A stretch of DNA of 44,413 bases from SKVR01 sp964453995 (lineage in GTDB: Bacteria; Bacteroidota; Bacteroidia; Bacteroidales; UBA7960): NCBI GenBank assembly GCA_964453995.1, contig CAYVQC010000038.1, positions 1-44,413 on the forward strand, read 5' to 3'. A program made the translations under genes and the position numbers. The notes under the pieces are model-generated. The model was given only the letters and a program-made list of their open reading frames with translations, did no database searches and was not told the DNA's origin. This document shows positions 34,125 to 43,100 of this stretch, one piece after another. Numbering within the stretch: position 1 is the stretch's first letter; each line of letters begins with the position of its first letter.

Positions 34125-37100
34125 ATGAGCATCTATAGTACAGCTGTAAAAAGGCCCATTACCACCCTGGTGGTCTTTATTGCGGTTATTGTAATGGGAG
34201 TATTCAGTCTTCGCAATATGCCCATCGATCTTTACCCTGAGATCGACCCTCCGTTTATAAGTGTTTTTACCATCTATCCGGGTGCCAGTGCATCAGATAT
34301 CGAAACCAACGTAACGCGTCCACTGGAAGACAACCTGAGCATTGTTACGAACCTGAAGAATATGACCTCGCAATCGCGCGATGATATTTCGGCCATTACG
34401 CTGGAGTTTGAATACGAAACCAATCTTGATGAAGCCACCAATGAGATCCGCGATGTGATCGGGCGGCTGTTGCGCTTTCTTCCCGAGGGCATTGAACAGC
34501 CTGTTGTTTTCAAGTTTTCATCCAATATGATTCCCGTGATGATGCTTTCGGCTACCGCCCAGGAAAGTTATCCTGCTCTGGCCAAGATCCTTGATGAAAA
34601 GGTAATCAATCCGCTCAACCGCATTGAAGGGGTAGGCGCTGTAGGAATTTTTGGCGGCCCGGAGAGAGAGGTCCAGGTAAATGTTGACCCCCGGAAACTG
34701 GAAGCCTACAATATGACCGTAGAACAATTGGGAACGATCCTGGCTGCCGAGAACATCAATCTTCCTTCCGGAAACATCCGCATGGGAGAAGTAGACTATC
34801 CGCTGCGCTTTACCGGGGAGTTTGCCGAAAGTGATCGCATCCGCAATATTGTTCTTACCACTTTTAATGGCAATCCTGTTTTTGTAAGAGATGTTGCGGA
34901 AGTTAAGGATACACTTCGCGAAATGACCATTGAGGAGCGCATCAACGGAGAGCTGGGATTGCGCATGATCGTGCAGAAACAATCAGGAGCAAACACCGTA
35001 AAAATTGCCGAGCAGGTAAACGAAATGCTGGAAGACCTAGAAAAGACCCTGCCGCCCGACATAACCATCGGCGTGGTGTTTGACACATCTGAATTTATCA
35101 ACAGCGCCATTGGTAACCTTGTAAATATCCTTTACTATGCTGCTATTTTTGTTACCCTGGTGGTTTTGTTTTTCATTGGCAGATGGCGTGCTACCTTTAT
35201 CATCATTCTTACCATTCCGGTATCACTTGTAACGGCATTCATTTACCTGTACTTTACAGGAAATACCCTTAACCTGATTTCTCTATCGTCACTCACCATT
35301 GCCATGGGAATGGTTGTGGATGATGCCATCGTGGTATTGGAAAACATTACCCGGCAAATCGAAAAAGGTGCTACGGCCCGTGAAGCTTCAATTTATGGCA
35401 CCAATGAAGTGGGTTTGGCTGTAGTGGCATCTACCCTTACCGTGGTGGCGGTATTTTTACCCATGACCCTGATCACCGGACTAATGGGGCTGTTTTTCAG
35501 TCAGTTGGGGTGGATCGTTACCATTACCATCACTGTTTCCACCATTGCAGCACTTTCGCTCACTCCCATGTTGTCATCCCGCTTTTTGCATTATGCCACA
35601 GCCAAACGAACCGGACTGGGACCCAAAACAAGCGCGTTTATTGACAAGATCCTCAATGGATTGGACAATGCTTACGAAAGGGTGTTATCCTGGAGTGTGG
35701 CACATAAATGGGCTGTTGTGATTGTGGCTGTGCTGATTTTTATTTCCAGTCTTGCATTATTTCCCATGATTGGTACAGGATTTTTCCCCGAAGCAGACAA
35801 TAGCAGAATTAGCGTAAACATAGAGCTGCCCACCGGTTTGAGATTGGAAGAAACCCAGAAAACAGCACGTGCCATTGAAACGCTCATTGGCAGCCAGTAC
35901 CCTGAAATAGAAACGGTGAATACCAGCACAGGTTATAGCACTACAGCAGGTATTTTTGGCAATCCACGTGCCGGCAGCCATACTATAGACCTGGAATTCA
36001 GCTTGCTGCCACCTACCGACCGTTCGCGCGATGTGTGGGAGGTTGCCGATGCCATCCGCCAGGATCTGAGAGCCTTCCCGGAAATTGTAAATGTTACTGT
36101 TGAAACCGAAGGTGGTGGATTTGGTGCAGGAGCCCCCATACAGGTAGAGATCTATGGGGATGATTTTGACCAGACCACAGCATTTGCGATGGAATTGGCC
36201 GAAAGGATGGAGTCCATTGAAGGCACACGTGATGTTGACCTGAGTCGGGGACCAGAAAAACCTGAGTTGAGAATAGTACCCGACCAGGAAAAGATGGCTT
36301 TGTATGCCCTCAATACCAATACGGTTTCCCGCGCTATCCGCAACAGGGTGGAAGGTATGATCGCTACTTTTTACCGTGAAGAGGGGGAGGAATATGATGT
36401 GGTGGTCAGGCATAAGGAAGAATTCAGAAATACCCTGGCTGATATCGAAAATATCCTGGTTCAAAATCCTATGGGACAGATGATCAGGCTGAAGGAATTT
36501 GCCACCATTGAAGAGTATTTCAGTCCTCCCAATATTGAAAGAAAAAACCGCATGCGCTATCTTACTGTTAACAGCCAGTTATTTGACCGTTCTCTCGGCC
36601 AGGTGACAGCGGATATAGAAAAACAAATCAGTGAGATGGAGGTACCCCCGGGAATAGACTATCGTTTTGGTGGGGAGATCCTGGAGCAGCAGGAAGCATT
36701 TGCAGATCTCTTACTGTTGTTGCTTCTGAGTATATTTCTCGTATATGTCGTTATGGCTGCACAGTTTGAGTCTTTCTCTATGCCGTTTATTATCATGCTG
36801 GCGGTACCCTTCTCTTTCACAGGTGTATTTATTGCATTGCTTATCTCAGGAGCAGAGTTTAATGTCATTTCATTCATTGGTGCCATTATTCTTGTGGGGA
36901 TCGTGGTGAAAAACTCTATCGTGCTGATAGACTATACCAATCTTTTGGTTGACCGGGGCAGGAGTATCATTACTGCTGTTCTCCAGGCAGGAAAATCACG
37001 TTTGCGCCCGGTACTGATGACCACCCTTACCACATTGCTTGCCATGATCCCCCTGGCCATTTCAACTGCTGAAGGGTCGGAAATCTGGCAACCCATGGGT

Positions 37101-37238
37101 ATTGCTGTAATTGGAGGTTTGAGCTTCTCAACTCTTGTTACCCTGGTTTTTGTGCCCGTGGTTTATACCCTCAATGGAGCCCGTAAAATTAAAAAGATGA
37201 AAAAGCGCAACAGAAAGATGCTATTGGCAGATAATTAA
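34125..37238 (+). CDS. Efflux RND transporter permease (HAE-1/AcrB type)
   Basis: The inner-membrane proton-driven pump of the tripartite system has 1037 residues, normal for AcrB-like proteins. It starts MSIYSTAVKRPITTLVVF with TM1 and contains 12 membrane segments and two large periplasmic loops. The proton-relay aspartates of TM4 are Asp399 and Asp400 in GMVVDDAIVVLEN, matching Asp407/Asp408 of AcrB. The HAE hallmark GYSTTAGIFGN-like porter segments and the TM10-12 block (GAIILVGIVVKNSIVLIDY, RPVLMTTLTTLLAMIPLA) are present. Substrate range cannot be predicted. A strong terminator follows 10 bases after the stop, so the downstream small genes may be expressed at a lower level or separately. 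Confidence 0.95.
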   Translation: MSIYSTAVKRPITTLVVFIAVIVMGVFSLRNMPIDLYPEIDPPFISVFTIYPGASASDIETNVTRPLEDNLSIVTNLKNMTSQSRDDISAITLEFEYETNLDEATNEIRDVIGRLLRFLPEGIEQPVVFKFSSNMIPVMMLSATAQESYPALAKILDEKVINPLNRIEGVGAVGIFGGPEREVQVNVDPRKLEAYNMTVEQLGTILAAENINLPSGNIRMGEVDYPLRFTGEFAESDRIRNIVLTTFNGNPVFVRDVAEVKDTLREMTIEERINGELGLRMIVQKQSGANTVKIAEQVNEMLEDLEKTLPPDITIGVVFDTSEFINSAIGNLVNILYYAAIFVTLVVLFFIGRWRATFIIILTIPVSLVTAFIYLYFTGNTLNLISLSSLTIAMGMVVDDAIVVLENITRQIEKGATAREASIYGTNEVGLAVVASTLTVVAVFLPMTLITGLMGLFFSQLGWIVTITITVSTIAALSLTPMLSSRFLHYATAKRTGLGPKTSAFIDKILNGLDNAYERVLSWSVAHKWAVVIVAVLIFISSLALFPMIGTGFFPEADNSRISVNIELPTGLRLEETQKTARAIETLIGSQYPEIETVNTSTGYSTTAGIFGNPRAGSHTIDLEFSLLPPTDRSRDVWEVADAIRQDLRAFPEIVNVTVETEGGGFGAGAPIQVEIYGDDFDQTTAFAMELAERMESIEGTRDVDLSRGPEKPELRIVPDQEKMALYALNTNTVSRAIRNRVEGMIATFYREEGEEYDVVVRHKEEFRNTLADIENILVQNPMGQMIRLKEFATIEEYFSPPNIERKNRMRYLTVNSQLFDRSLGQVTADIEKQISEMEVPPGIDYRFGGEILEQQEAFADLLLLLLLSIFLVYVVMAAQFESFSMPFIIMLAVPFSFTGVFIALLISGAEFNVISFIGAIILVGIVVKNSIVLIDYTNLLVDRGRSIITAVLQAGKSRLRPVLMTTLTTLLAMIPLAISTAEGSEIWQPMGIAVIGGLSFSTLVTLVFVPVVYTLNGARKIKKMKKRNRKMLLADN

Positions 37239-37248
37239 CAGACTACCA

Positions 37249-37298
37249 GGGCCGGGTATCAATGCAAATGAAAAAAATTATGCCCGGCCCCGGTTTTT
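37249..37298 (+). terminator. Rho-independent terminator after the RND permease gene
   Basis: GGGCCGGGTAT (37249-37259) pairs with ATGCCCGGCCC (37280-37290), with one G-U pair, and TTTTT follows at 37294-37298. It separates the pump operon from the PG0541-like gene. Confidence 0.82.
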
Positions 37299-37340
37299 GC
37301 TGGAATAAATAAATTTTAGTAATCAGTTACAACAACCCAT

Positions 37341-37634
37341 ATGAAAGCAGTATTTATTGTTTTTAACCAGGCACTAACGGAAAGAGTGATGGAGATGCTT
37401 GACAGATTTAATGCACGGGGATTTTCCCAGTGGCAGGACGTAAAAGGCAGGGGTACCCAAAAGGGAGAACCTCACATGGGAACCCACACCTGGCCGGCTC
37501 TTAACTCGGCTATTCTTGCGGTAGTAGATGATACCCTTGCCACTAAACTGATGCAGGGCGTGAAAAAGATCAATGAAAAAGCAGAAATACAAGGCATAAG
37601 AGCATTCACCTGGCAGGTAGAAGATACCGTTTAG
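37341..37634 (+). CDS. PG0541-family transporter-associated protein
   Basis: The 97-residue protein matches the small family named after Porphyromonas gingivalis PG0541, whose genes follow TolC/MFP/RND operons in Bacteroidota. The family resembles PII-like signal proteins (ferredoxin-like fold). Visible here are the N-terminal strand MKAVFIVFNQAL, a helix (TERVMEMLDRF), the conserved GRGTQKGEPHMGTHTWPALNS loop in two blocks (GRGTQKGEP, HMGTHTWPALN) and a final strand. Its function is unknown; regulation of the pump is an attractive guess. A terminator lies in the 102-base spacer after the permease gene. Confidence 0.82.
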   Translation: MKAVFIVFNQALTERVMEMLDRFNARGFSQWQDVKGRGTQKGEPHMGTHTWPALNSAILAVVDDTLATKLMQGVKKINEKAEIQGIRAFTWQVEDTV

Positions 37635-37677
37635 CCCCTTTAGGATTTTGCAACATTAACCATTAAACGAACAACAA

Positions 37678-37944
37678 ATGACCTATTCAGAAATTCACAG
37701 AAGAATCAAGAACATCCTTGATAAAGAGATGAGATTGTTTCAGATCTCACATTCCTATACCGCCAATTTTTATGATGACCTTGGCATGTCATTATGGGAG
37801 CTTAACCTGCTGCTATACAAAGTAGAGAACCATTTTGGCATCGAGTTGGAAAATGGCCTTGAGGAAAAACTCAACACAATAAACCAACTGGTGACATTGA
37901 TCCATTATGAGCACCATAAGAAGCTTGCTAAGGCCGTTGCCTGA
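37678..37944 (+). CDS. Acyl carrier protein-like protein lacking the phosphopantetheine serine
   Basis: The 88-residue protein aligns along its length with acyl carrier proteins: helix 1 IHRRIKNILDKEM, the DDLG turn, helix 2 ending VENHFGIEL, and helix 4 EEKLNTINQLVTLI. Counting without gaps from DLG to the conserved Phe53, the modified Ser of the DSL motif falls on Leu39 (DLGMSLWELN), and its preceding Asp is Ser38. A shifted alignment could use Ser38 but needs a gap. It would then not carry a phosphopantetheine arm in the usual way. It follows the PG0541-like gene by 43 bases and converges on the pterin dehydratase gene. Fold assignment is fairly sure; function is unknown. Confidence 0.68.
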   Translation: MTYSEIHRRIKNILDKEMRLFQISHSYTANFYDDLGMSLWELNLLLYKVENHFGIELENGLEEKLNTINQLVTLIHYEHHKKLAKAVA

Positions 37945-37951
37945 CAAATGG

Positions 37952-38182
37952 TTAAGTCAGTTCATCAATTTTTGCCGCCAGATTACGGTCTTTTTCCGTA
38001 ACTATATTTCCTGCGTCATGGGTTGAAAGGCGAATTGTTACCTTGTTGTAAACATTGGTCCACTCCGGATGGTGGTTCATTTTTTCTGCTGCAATGGCCA
38101 CACGGGTCATGAAAGCAAAAGCCTGGATAAAATCTTTGAATTCAAAATGTTTGACCAGCTGGTTGTTTTCTTCTTTCCACAT
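37952..38182 (-). CDS. Pterin-4a-carbinolamine dehydratase
   Basis: The enzyme dehydrates 4a-hydroxytetrahydrobiopterin to recycle the pterin cofactor of aromatic amino acid hydroxylases; homologues also exist where no hydroxylase is known. The 76-residue protein is shorter than the usual 95-110 but has the active-site block EKMNHHPEWTNVYNKVTIRL and the following STHDAGN with TEKDRNLA. It lacks the N-terminal extension only. The glycine of the HDxxGLT pattern is Asn here. No phenylalanine hydroxylase gene is seen nearby. Its stop is 8 bases from the stop of the convergent ACP-like gene. Confidence 0.85.
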   Translation of the reverse strand: MWKEENNQLVKHFEFKDFIQAFAFMTRVAIAAEKMNHHPEWTNVYNKVTIRLSTHDAGNIVTEKDRNLAAKIDELT

Positions 38183-38248
38183 AATGAGTTAATTTTAAGG
38201 GGTTTATAACAAGATAGATAACAGGTTTATACCCCTAAAAGTTCAAGG

Positions 38249-38298
38249 CCCCTCCTGTTTGCACCGGTATCAACGGTTTTCAGGGGAGGTCTTTTTTT
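38249..38298. terminator. Hairpin with T-run between pterin dehydratase and radical SAM genes
   Basis: CCCCTCCTG (38249-38257) pairs with CAGGGGAGG (38281-38289) with one G-U pair and one mismatch; an inner ACCG/CGGT pair lies in the loop. Seven T follow at 38292-38298 on the plus strand. It may stop plus-strand readthrough from the ACP-like gene and, less well, the minus-strand ileS operon. Confidence 0.55.
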
Positions 38299-38317
38299 AA
38301 CGAAGAAAGGCCGGTAT

Positions 38318-39091
38318 TTAATAAACCTCGGTGGCGATACCAAGAGCTTCCACACGCGAAGCAATATCATTCAGGGTTTCGAAGGGAACCACTTCAAGGT
38401 TTTCTTCGGGAGTGCTGCGGGCTATGGGATAAATCATTACCATTACCGGACGTATCCTTTTGAGATGCTCCAACCAGGCATTAACCTCTTCTTCTGTGGT
38501 GTTATCAATGGTCTGGCCTTTGTGGGAGCCTTTTACAAACAAGGTCTGGATAATACCTTTTCCGCTGAATCTTTCCAATGCCTCTACTATTTCCTCCAGG
38601 GAAACCTTTACCAGCGGCTTGTTGATTCTTTTGAAGGTTTCTTCTGTGCCTGCATCGAGCTTTAATATGGGGCGGTCTGTTTTGAGCAAGGCCAATGCAA
38701 CCTTTGGTATGGTTGCCATTGTGGAGTTGGTTAGTACTGATACGAGTGCATCGGGATAATACTGCGTGCGGAGCTTTGTAACGATATCTACTACTTCGGG
38801 AAATTGCGGGTGCAAGGTAGGTTCGCCGTTTCCGGCAAAGGTAATCGAATCAAGCAGGGCATCCTTTTTTTTCATGGAAGCCAGTTTTTCCTCCAGGGCT
38901 TTGCCTATTTGGTCAGCAGCAGGAAAGCCCTCTTTTACCTGGTGCGTTTTGGTCCAGCCACATTCGCAGTATACGCAATTGAAGGAGCAATGCTTATGGG
39001 CTGTAGGAAGCAGGTTCACCCCAAGCGAGATGCCTAAGCGCCGGCTTTTTACCGGGCCGAAAATGATCTGTTCAAATAAAAATCCACTCAT
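38318..39091 (-). CDS. Radical SAM protein (COG0731-like)
   Basis: The 257-residue protein has the radical SAM 4Fe-4S motif CSFNCVYC (Cys35, Cys39, Cys42), the GNGEPTLHP motif that binds SAM, and a beta-alpha barrel pattern (LKLDAGTEETFKRIN, LFVKGSHKGQT). The N-terminal FGPVKSRRLGISLGVNLLP is typical of a small bacterial family close to the tRNA-wybutosine-like radical SAM proteins. The substrate is not known. It follows lspA with a 5-base spacer, so it belongs to the ileS operon. There is no extra cluster domain. Confidence 0.85.
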   Translation of the reverse strand: MSGFLFEQIIFGPVKSRRLGISLGVNLLPTAHKHCSFNCVYCECGWTKTHQVKEGFPAADQIGKALEEKLASMKKKDALLDSITFAGNGEPTLHPQFPEVVDIVTKLRTQYYPDALVSVLTNSTMATIPKVALALLKTDRPILKLDAGTEETFKRINKPLVKVSLEEIVEALERFSGKGIIQTLFVKGSHKGQTIDNTTEEEVNAWLEHLKRIRPVMVMIYPIARSTPEENLEVVPFETLNDIASRVEALGIATEVY

Positions 39092-39096
39092 GAGGG

Positions 39097-39762
39097 TTAA
39101 ATCTCTTCTTCTTGCCGTTGTGCAGCTGGAGCAGGTTCTTGTGCCTGATTTTCAAAAGCAAAAAATTTCTTTTGGAAAATCAGCAATACCAGCACCCCCA
39201 TGGTAATGGAGGTATCAGCAATATTGAATACCGGGCGGAAGAAAATAAACTGTTGCCCCGACCAAAAAGGGAACCATTCGGGAAAAGTACCTGTAAGAAC
39301 AGGGAAGTACAACATATCTACTACATGGCCATGAAGAAAAGTGGCGTAGCCTCCACCCTCGGGCAAAAATTCAGCCACCTGCCCAAAAGAATGGGAAAAG
39401 ATCATTCCGTAAAATGCACTGTCGATGATATTGCCAATGGCACCGGCCATGATCATGGAGATACATACGATAAGCCCTTTGTGTGCCCGCTGCTTAATAA
39501 GTTTATGGATGTACCAGGCGATGAAAAATACGGCAATGATACGAAAAATGCTCAGGATCAGTTTTCCATATTCCCCCGAAAACTGCATGCCAAAAGCCAT
39601 GCCCTCATTTTCGATGAAGAAGATCCTGAACCAATCGCCCAGCACCTTTATTTCCTGGCCCAGCACCATATTGGTTTTTACGATGATCTTTGTGGTTTGA
39701 TCAATCAGTAAAACCAGGAGAACAACAATCCAGGGGAGGTTCCTTGTCTGTATCTTGACCAT
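39097..39762 (-). CDS. lspA: Lipoprotein signal peptidase (signal peptidase II)
   Basis: LspA cleaves the signal peptide of prolipoproteins in the inner membrane. The 221-residue protein has four membrane segments. The catalytic aspartates are Asp114 in AGAIGNIIDSAFYG and Asp183 in FNIADTSITMG; ENEGMAFGM matches the NxGxAFG motif. It is longer than E. coli LspA (164) because of a periplasmic insert between the catalytic Asp residues, as in other Bacteroidota. The start immediately follows the dksA-like stop. It would process the lipoproteins seen in this window (LVIVD protein, esterase, Wza-like, MFP). Confidence 0.94.
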   Translation of the reverse strand: MVKIQTRNLPWIVVLLVLLIDQTTKIIVKTNMVLGQEIKVLGDWFRIFFIENEGMAFGMQFSGEYGKLILSIFRIIAVFFIAWYIHKLIKQRAHKGLIVCISMIMAGAIGNIIDSAFYGMIFSHSFGQVAEFLPEGGGYATFLHGHVVDMLYFPVLTGTFPEWFPFWSGQQFIFFRPVFNIADTSITMGVLVLLIFQKKFFAFENQAQEPAPAAQRQEEEI

Positions 39763-40158
39763 CTATTTTTTCAGGTTCTGGTTAAGCTTAGCTTCTATGC
39801 TGAGGGTGGCATGAGGTACACTTCTGAGGCGTTCTTTGGAAATCAGTTTTCCTGTTGCCCTGCAAATGCCATAGGATTTGTTTTCGATACGGATAAGAGC
39901 GTTCTCAAGGTCGCGGATAAATTTCTGCTGGCGGGCTGCCAACTGGCTGTTTTCTTCCTTAGAGAGTACCTGCGAACCTTCCTCAAGGATCTTGAATGAG
40001 GGAGAGGTATCGTTGGTATCATTGGCATTCTGGGTAGTATATGCCTCGGTAAGGATTTTTAATCCGGCTTTTGCTTCTTCCAGCTTTTTCATGATGATGG
40101 CCTTGAATTCCTGCAATTCCTCATCACTGTACCTTGTCTTTTCTTTTTTGGGTTCCAT
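39763..40158 (-). CDS. TraR/DksA-family regulator without the zinc-finger cysteines
   Basis: The 131-residue protein has the coiled coil of the DksA family (about residues 10-95, with EFKAIIMKKLEEAKAGL and RQQKFIRDLENALIRIE) and the C-terminal segment YGICRATGKLISKERL followed by RSVPHATLSIEAK. In DksA this segment is a four-Cys zinc finger; here only Cys99 remains. This reduced form is usual in Bacteroidota. By homology it would enter the RNA polymerase secondary channel and alter promoter response. It lies between ileS and lspA with 22 bases and no gap, respectively. Confidence 0.87.
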   Translation of the reverse strand: MEPKKEKTRYSDEELQEFKAIIMKKLEEAKAGLKILTEAYTTQNANDTNDTSPSFKILEEGSQVLSKEENSQLAARQQKFIRDLENALIRIENKSYGICRATGKLISKERLRSVPHATLSIEAKLNQNLKK

Positions 40159-40180
40159 ATCTTTAAGGGTTTTATTTTTC

Positions 40181-43100
40181 TTAATTATTTGCTTTACGGA
40201 TGGTTACATATGTTTTTACCTCATCCTCAATGTCTACTTCCGATGTGGAATTTTCATGAGTCAGTTCATCAGTGTAGTGCAGTTTCACTGCCAGTGTTTC
40301 AGAGCAAATATACTCATTATTATTGAGTATAGCATCAGATATTTGATCCTGTTTTTGAATCCACAGCTCGATTTTATCAGTCACTTCAAGGTTATTTTCC
40401 TTGCGAAGATTTTGAATCCTGTTGATCAATTCACGGGCAATTCCTTCCTGCCTCAGTTCTTCTGTAATAGTAATATCCAATGCTACCGTAATCTTTCCTT
40501 CTGTAGCTACCAGCCAGCCCGGAATGTCTTCTGACAGGATCTCCACATCGTCCATGCCCAGCTCAACAGGTTCATTCTGTACTTTAATGGTGTAGCTGCC
40601 CTGTTGTTCCATTGTTGCAATATCTTCCTGGGAGAAGCCATTGATTGCTGCGGCAATTTCTTTCATAAGTTTGCCATACTTGGGGCCGAGGGTTTTAAAA
40701 TTAGGCTTGATCTTTTTTACCAAAACACCGGCTGTATCAGTAAGGTATTCCAGTTCTTTCACATTCACTTCCGAAAGAATGAGGTTTTCAACACCCTGGA
40801 GCTGTGAGCGGAATTTTTCGTCAAGTACCGGCACCATGATTTTCTGCAGGGGCTGGCGAACCCTTATATTTACTTTTTTGCGCAATCCAAGCACCAGAGA
40901 AGATACTTTTTGTGCCAGTTGCATACGCTGCTCCAGGTCTTCATCAACAAAAGAAGCATCGTAAGTGGGGAAATCGGTAAGGTGTACCGATTGGTGAGGC
41001 GACCTGCCGCTTACGGTGTTGAGGTCGCTGAACAACCGGTCGCTGAAGAAAGGCGCAATAGGAGCAGAAAGCTGGCTGATTACTTCCAGGCAGCGATAAA
41101 GGGTTTGATAAGCTGATATTTTATCTTCAGAATAATCCCCTTTCCAGAATCTGCGACGGCAAAGACGAACATACCAGTTGCTCAAATGCTCATCCACAAA
41201 CTCCTGCACAAGTCTGCCGGCACGGGTAGGTTCAAAATCTTCATAGCATTCGTCAACCTTGCGAATCAGGGTGTTGAGTTCAGAAAGGATCCAGCGGTCA
41301 ATCTCAGGCCGGTTTTTCAGGGGAACTTCTTCCTCTTTGTATGCAAAGCCATCGATATTGGCATAAAGTGCAAAGAATGCGTAGGTATTATAAAGGGTGC
41401 CAAAGAACTTGCGTTGTACTTCGGCTACACCTTCAATATCAAATTTCAGGTTGTCCCAGGGTTGGGCATTGGTAATCATGTACCATCGGGTGGCATCGGG
41501 GCCATATTTTTCGATGGTTTCAAAGGGGTCTACCGCATTGCCCAGGCGTTTTGACATTTTATTGCCTTTTTTGTCCAGCACCAGGCCATTGGAAACTACT
41601 GTTTTGAAAGAAACCGAATCAAAAACCATGGTAGCAATGGCATGCAGGGTAAAGAACCATCCGCGGGTTTGGTCTACTCCTTCAGCAATAAAGTCTGCAG
41701 GGAAATTTTCAGTAAATGCTTTCTTGTTTTCAAAGGGATAGTGGTACTGCGCATAAGGCATGGAGCCGCTGTCGAACCATACGTCGATCAGGTCCATTTC
41801 GCGGTACATCCTTTTCCCTGATGGGGAAACCAGGACAATTTCATCCACTACCGGTCTGTGCATGTCAAAAACCTTATAGTTCTCTTCCGACATATCTCCG
41901 GGTTTGAAATCCGCCAGAGGATTGTTGGGCATAAAGCCTGCTTCAACAGATTTGTGCACCTCTGCCTGAAGCTGTTCCAGGGATCCAATGCAGATAGTTT
42001 CTTCACGATCTTCACTCACCCATACAGGAAGAGGAATACCCCAATACCTCGACCGGCTCAGGTTCCAGTCCTGGAGGTTCTCCAGCCAGTTGCCAAAACG
42101 ACCCGTTCCGGTGGATTCGGGTTTCCATTGGATGGTTTTGTTCAGCTCGATCATGCGATCCTTCAGGGCTGTGGTCCTGATGAACCATGAGTCGAGGGGG
42201 TAATACAGAATGGGCTTGTCGGTGCGCCAGCAATGAGGGTAAGAGTGCTCATATTTTTCGGCTTTGAAAGCCTTGTTGTCGGTTTTCAGCTTGATGATAA
42301 TATCAACATCTACAGGGCGATCGTTCTGTGGATCGAAACTGGGGTCATATTCGGGCTTTACATACCTTCCGCCAAAATCGGGCATCTCATCCACAAAACG
42401 GCCTTGCTTGTTTACCAGGGTAAGGGCTCCAAGATTATATTGTTTGCCTACTTTAAAGTCGTCGGCACCAAAGCTGGGAGCGATATGAACGATTCCGGTA
42501 CCGTCTTCGGTAGTAACAAAGTCGCCCAGTACCACCCGGAAGGGGTCTCCGTCTTCGGGCAGTACAGAGGGGAGGAGCTGCTCGTAGCGAATGTGCTCAA
42601 GCTGGCTTCCTTTGTATTCCTGCACTACCTGGTAGGGTATTTTTTTATCACCTTCCTGATAGTTTTCCAGGGGGAGATCGGCATTTTTTGGATCGAAGAA
42701 GTTGCCCAGAAGATCCCTGGCAAGGATGACATTGATGGGCCTGAAGGTATAAGCATTAAAAGTTTTAACCTTAACATAGGTAATATTCTTTCCCACTGCT
42801 AAACCGGTATTGCTGGGCAGGGTCCAGGGAGTGGTGGTCCAGGCCAGGAAGTGGATATCCCCTTCACCTTCCTGAAACAGAAACTCAGACTTCTCGTTGC
42901 GAACTACCTTAAACTGTGCTGTCACCGAGTTGTCTTTTACCATACGGTAACAGCCGGGCTGATTCAGTTCGTGCGTACTCAGTCCGGTGCCTGCAGCAGG
43001 CGAATAAGGCTGAATGGAGTAGCCCTTGTAGAGCAGGCCTTTTTCATAAAGCTTGCTCAATAAATACCATACAGTTTCGATATACTTGTTGTCGAATGTG

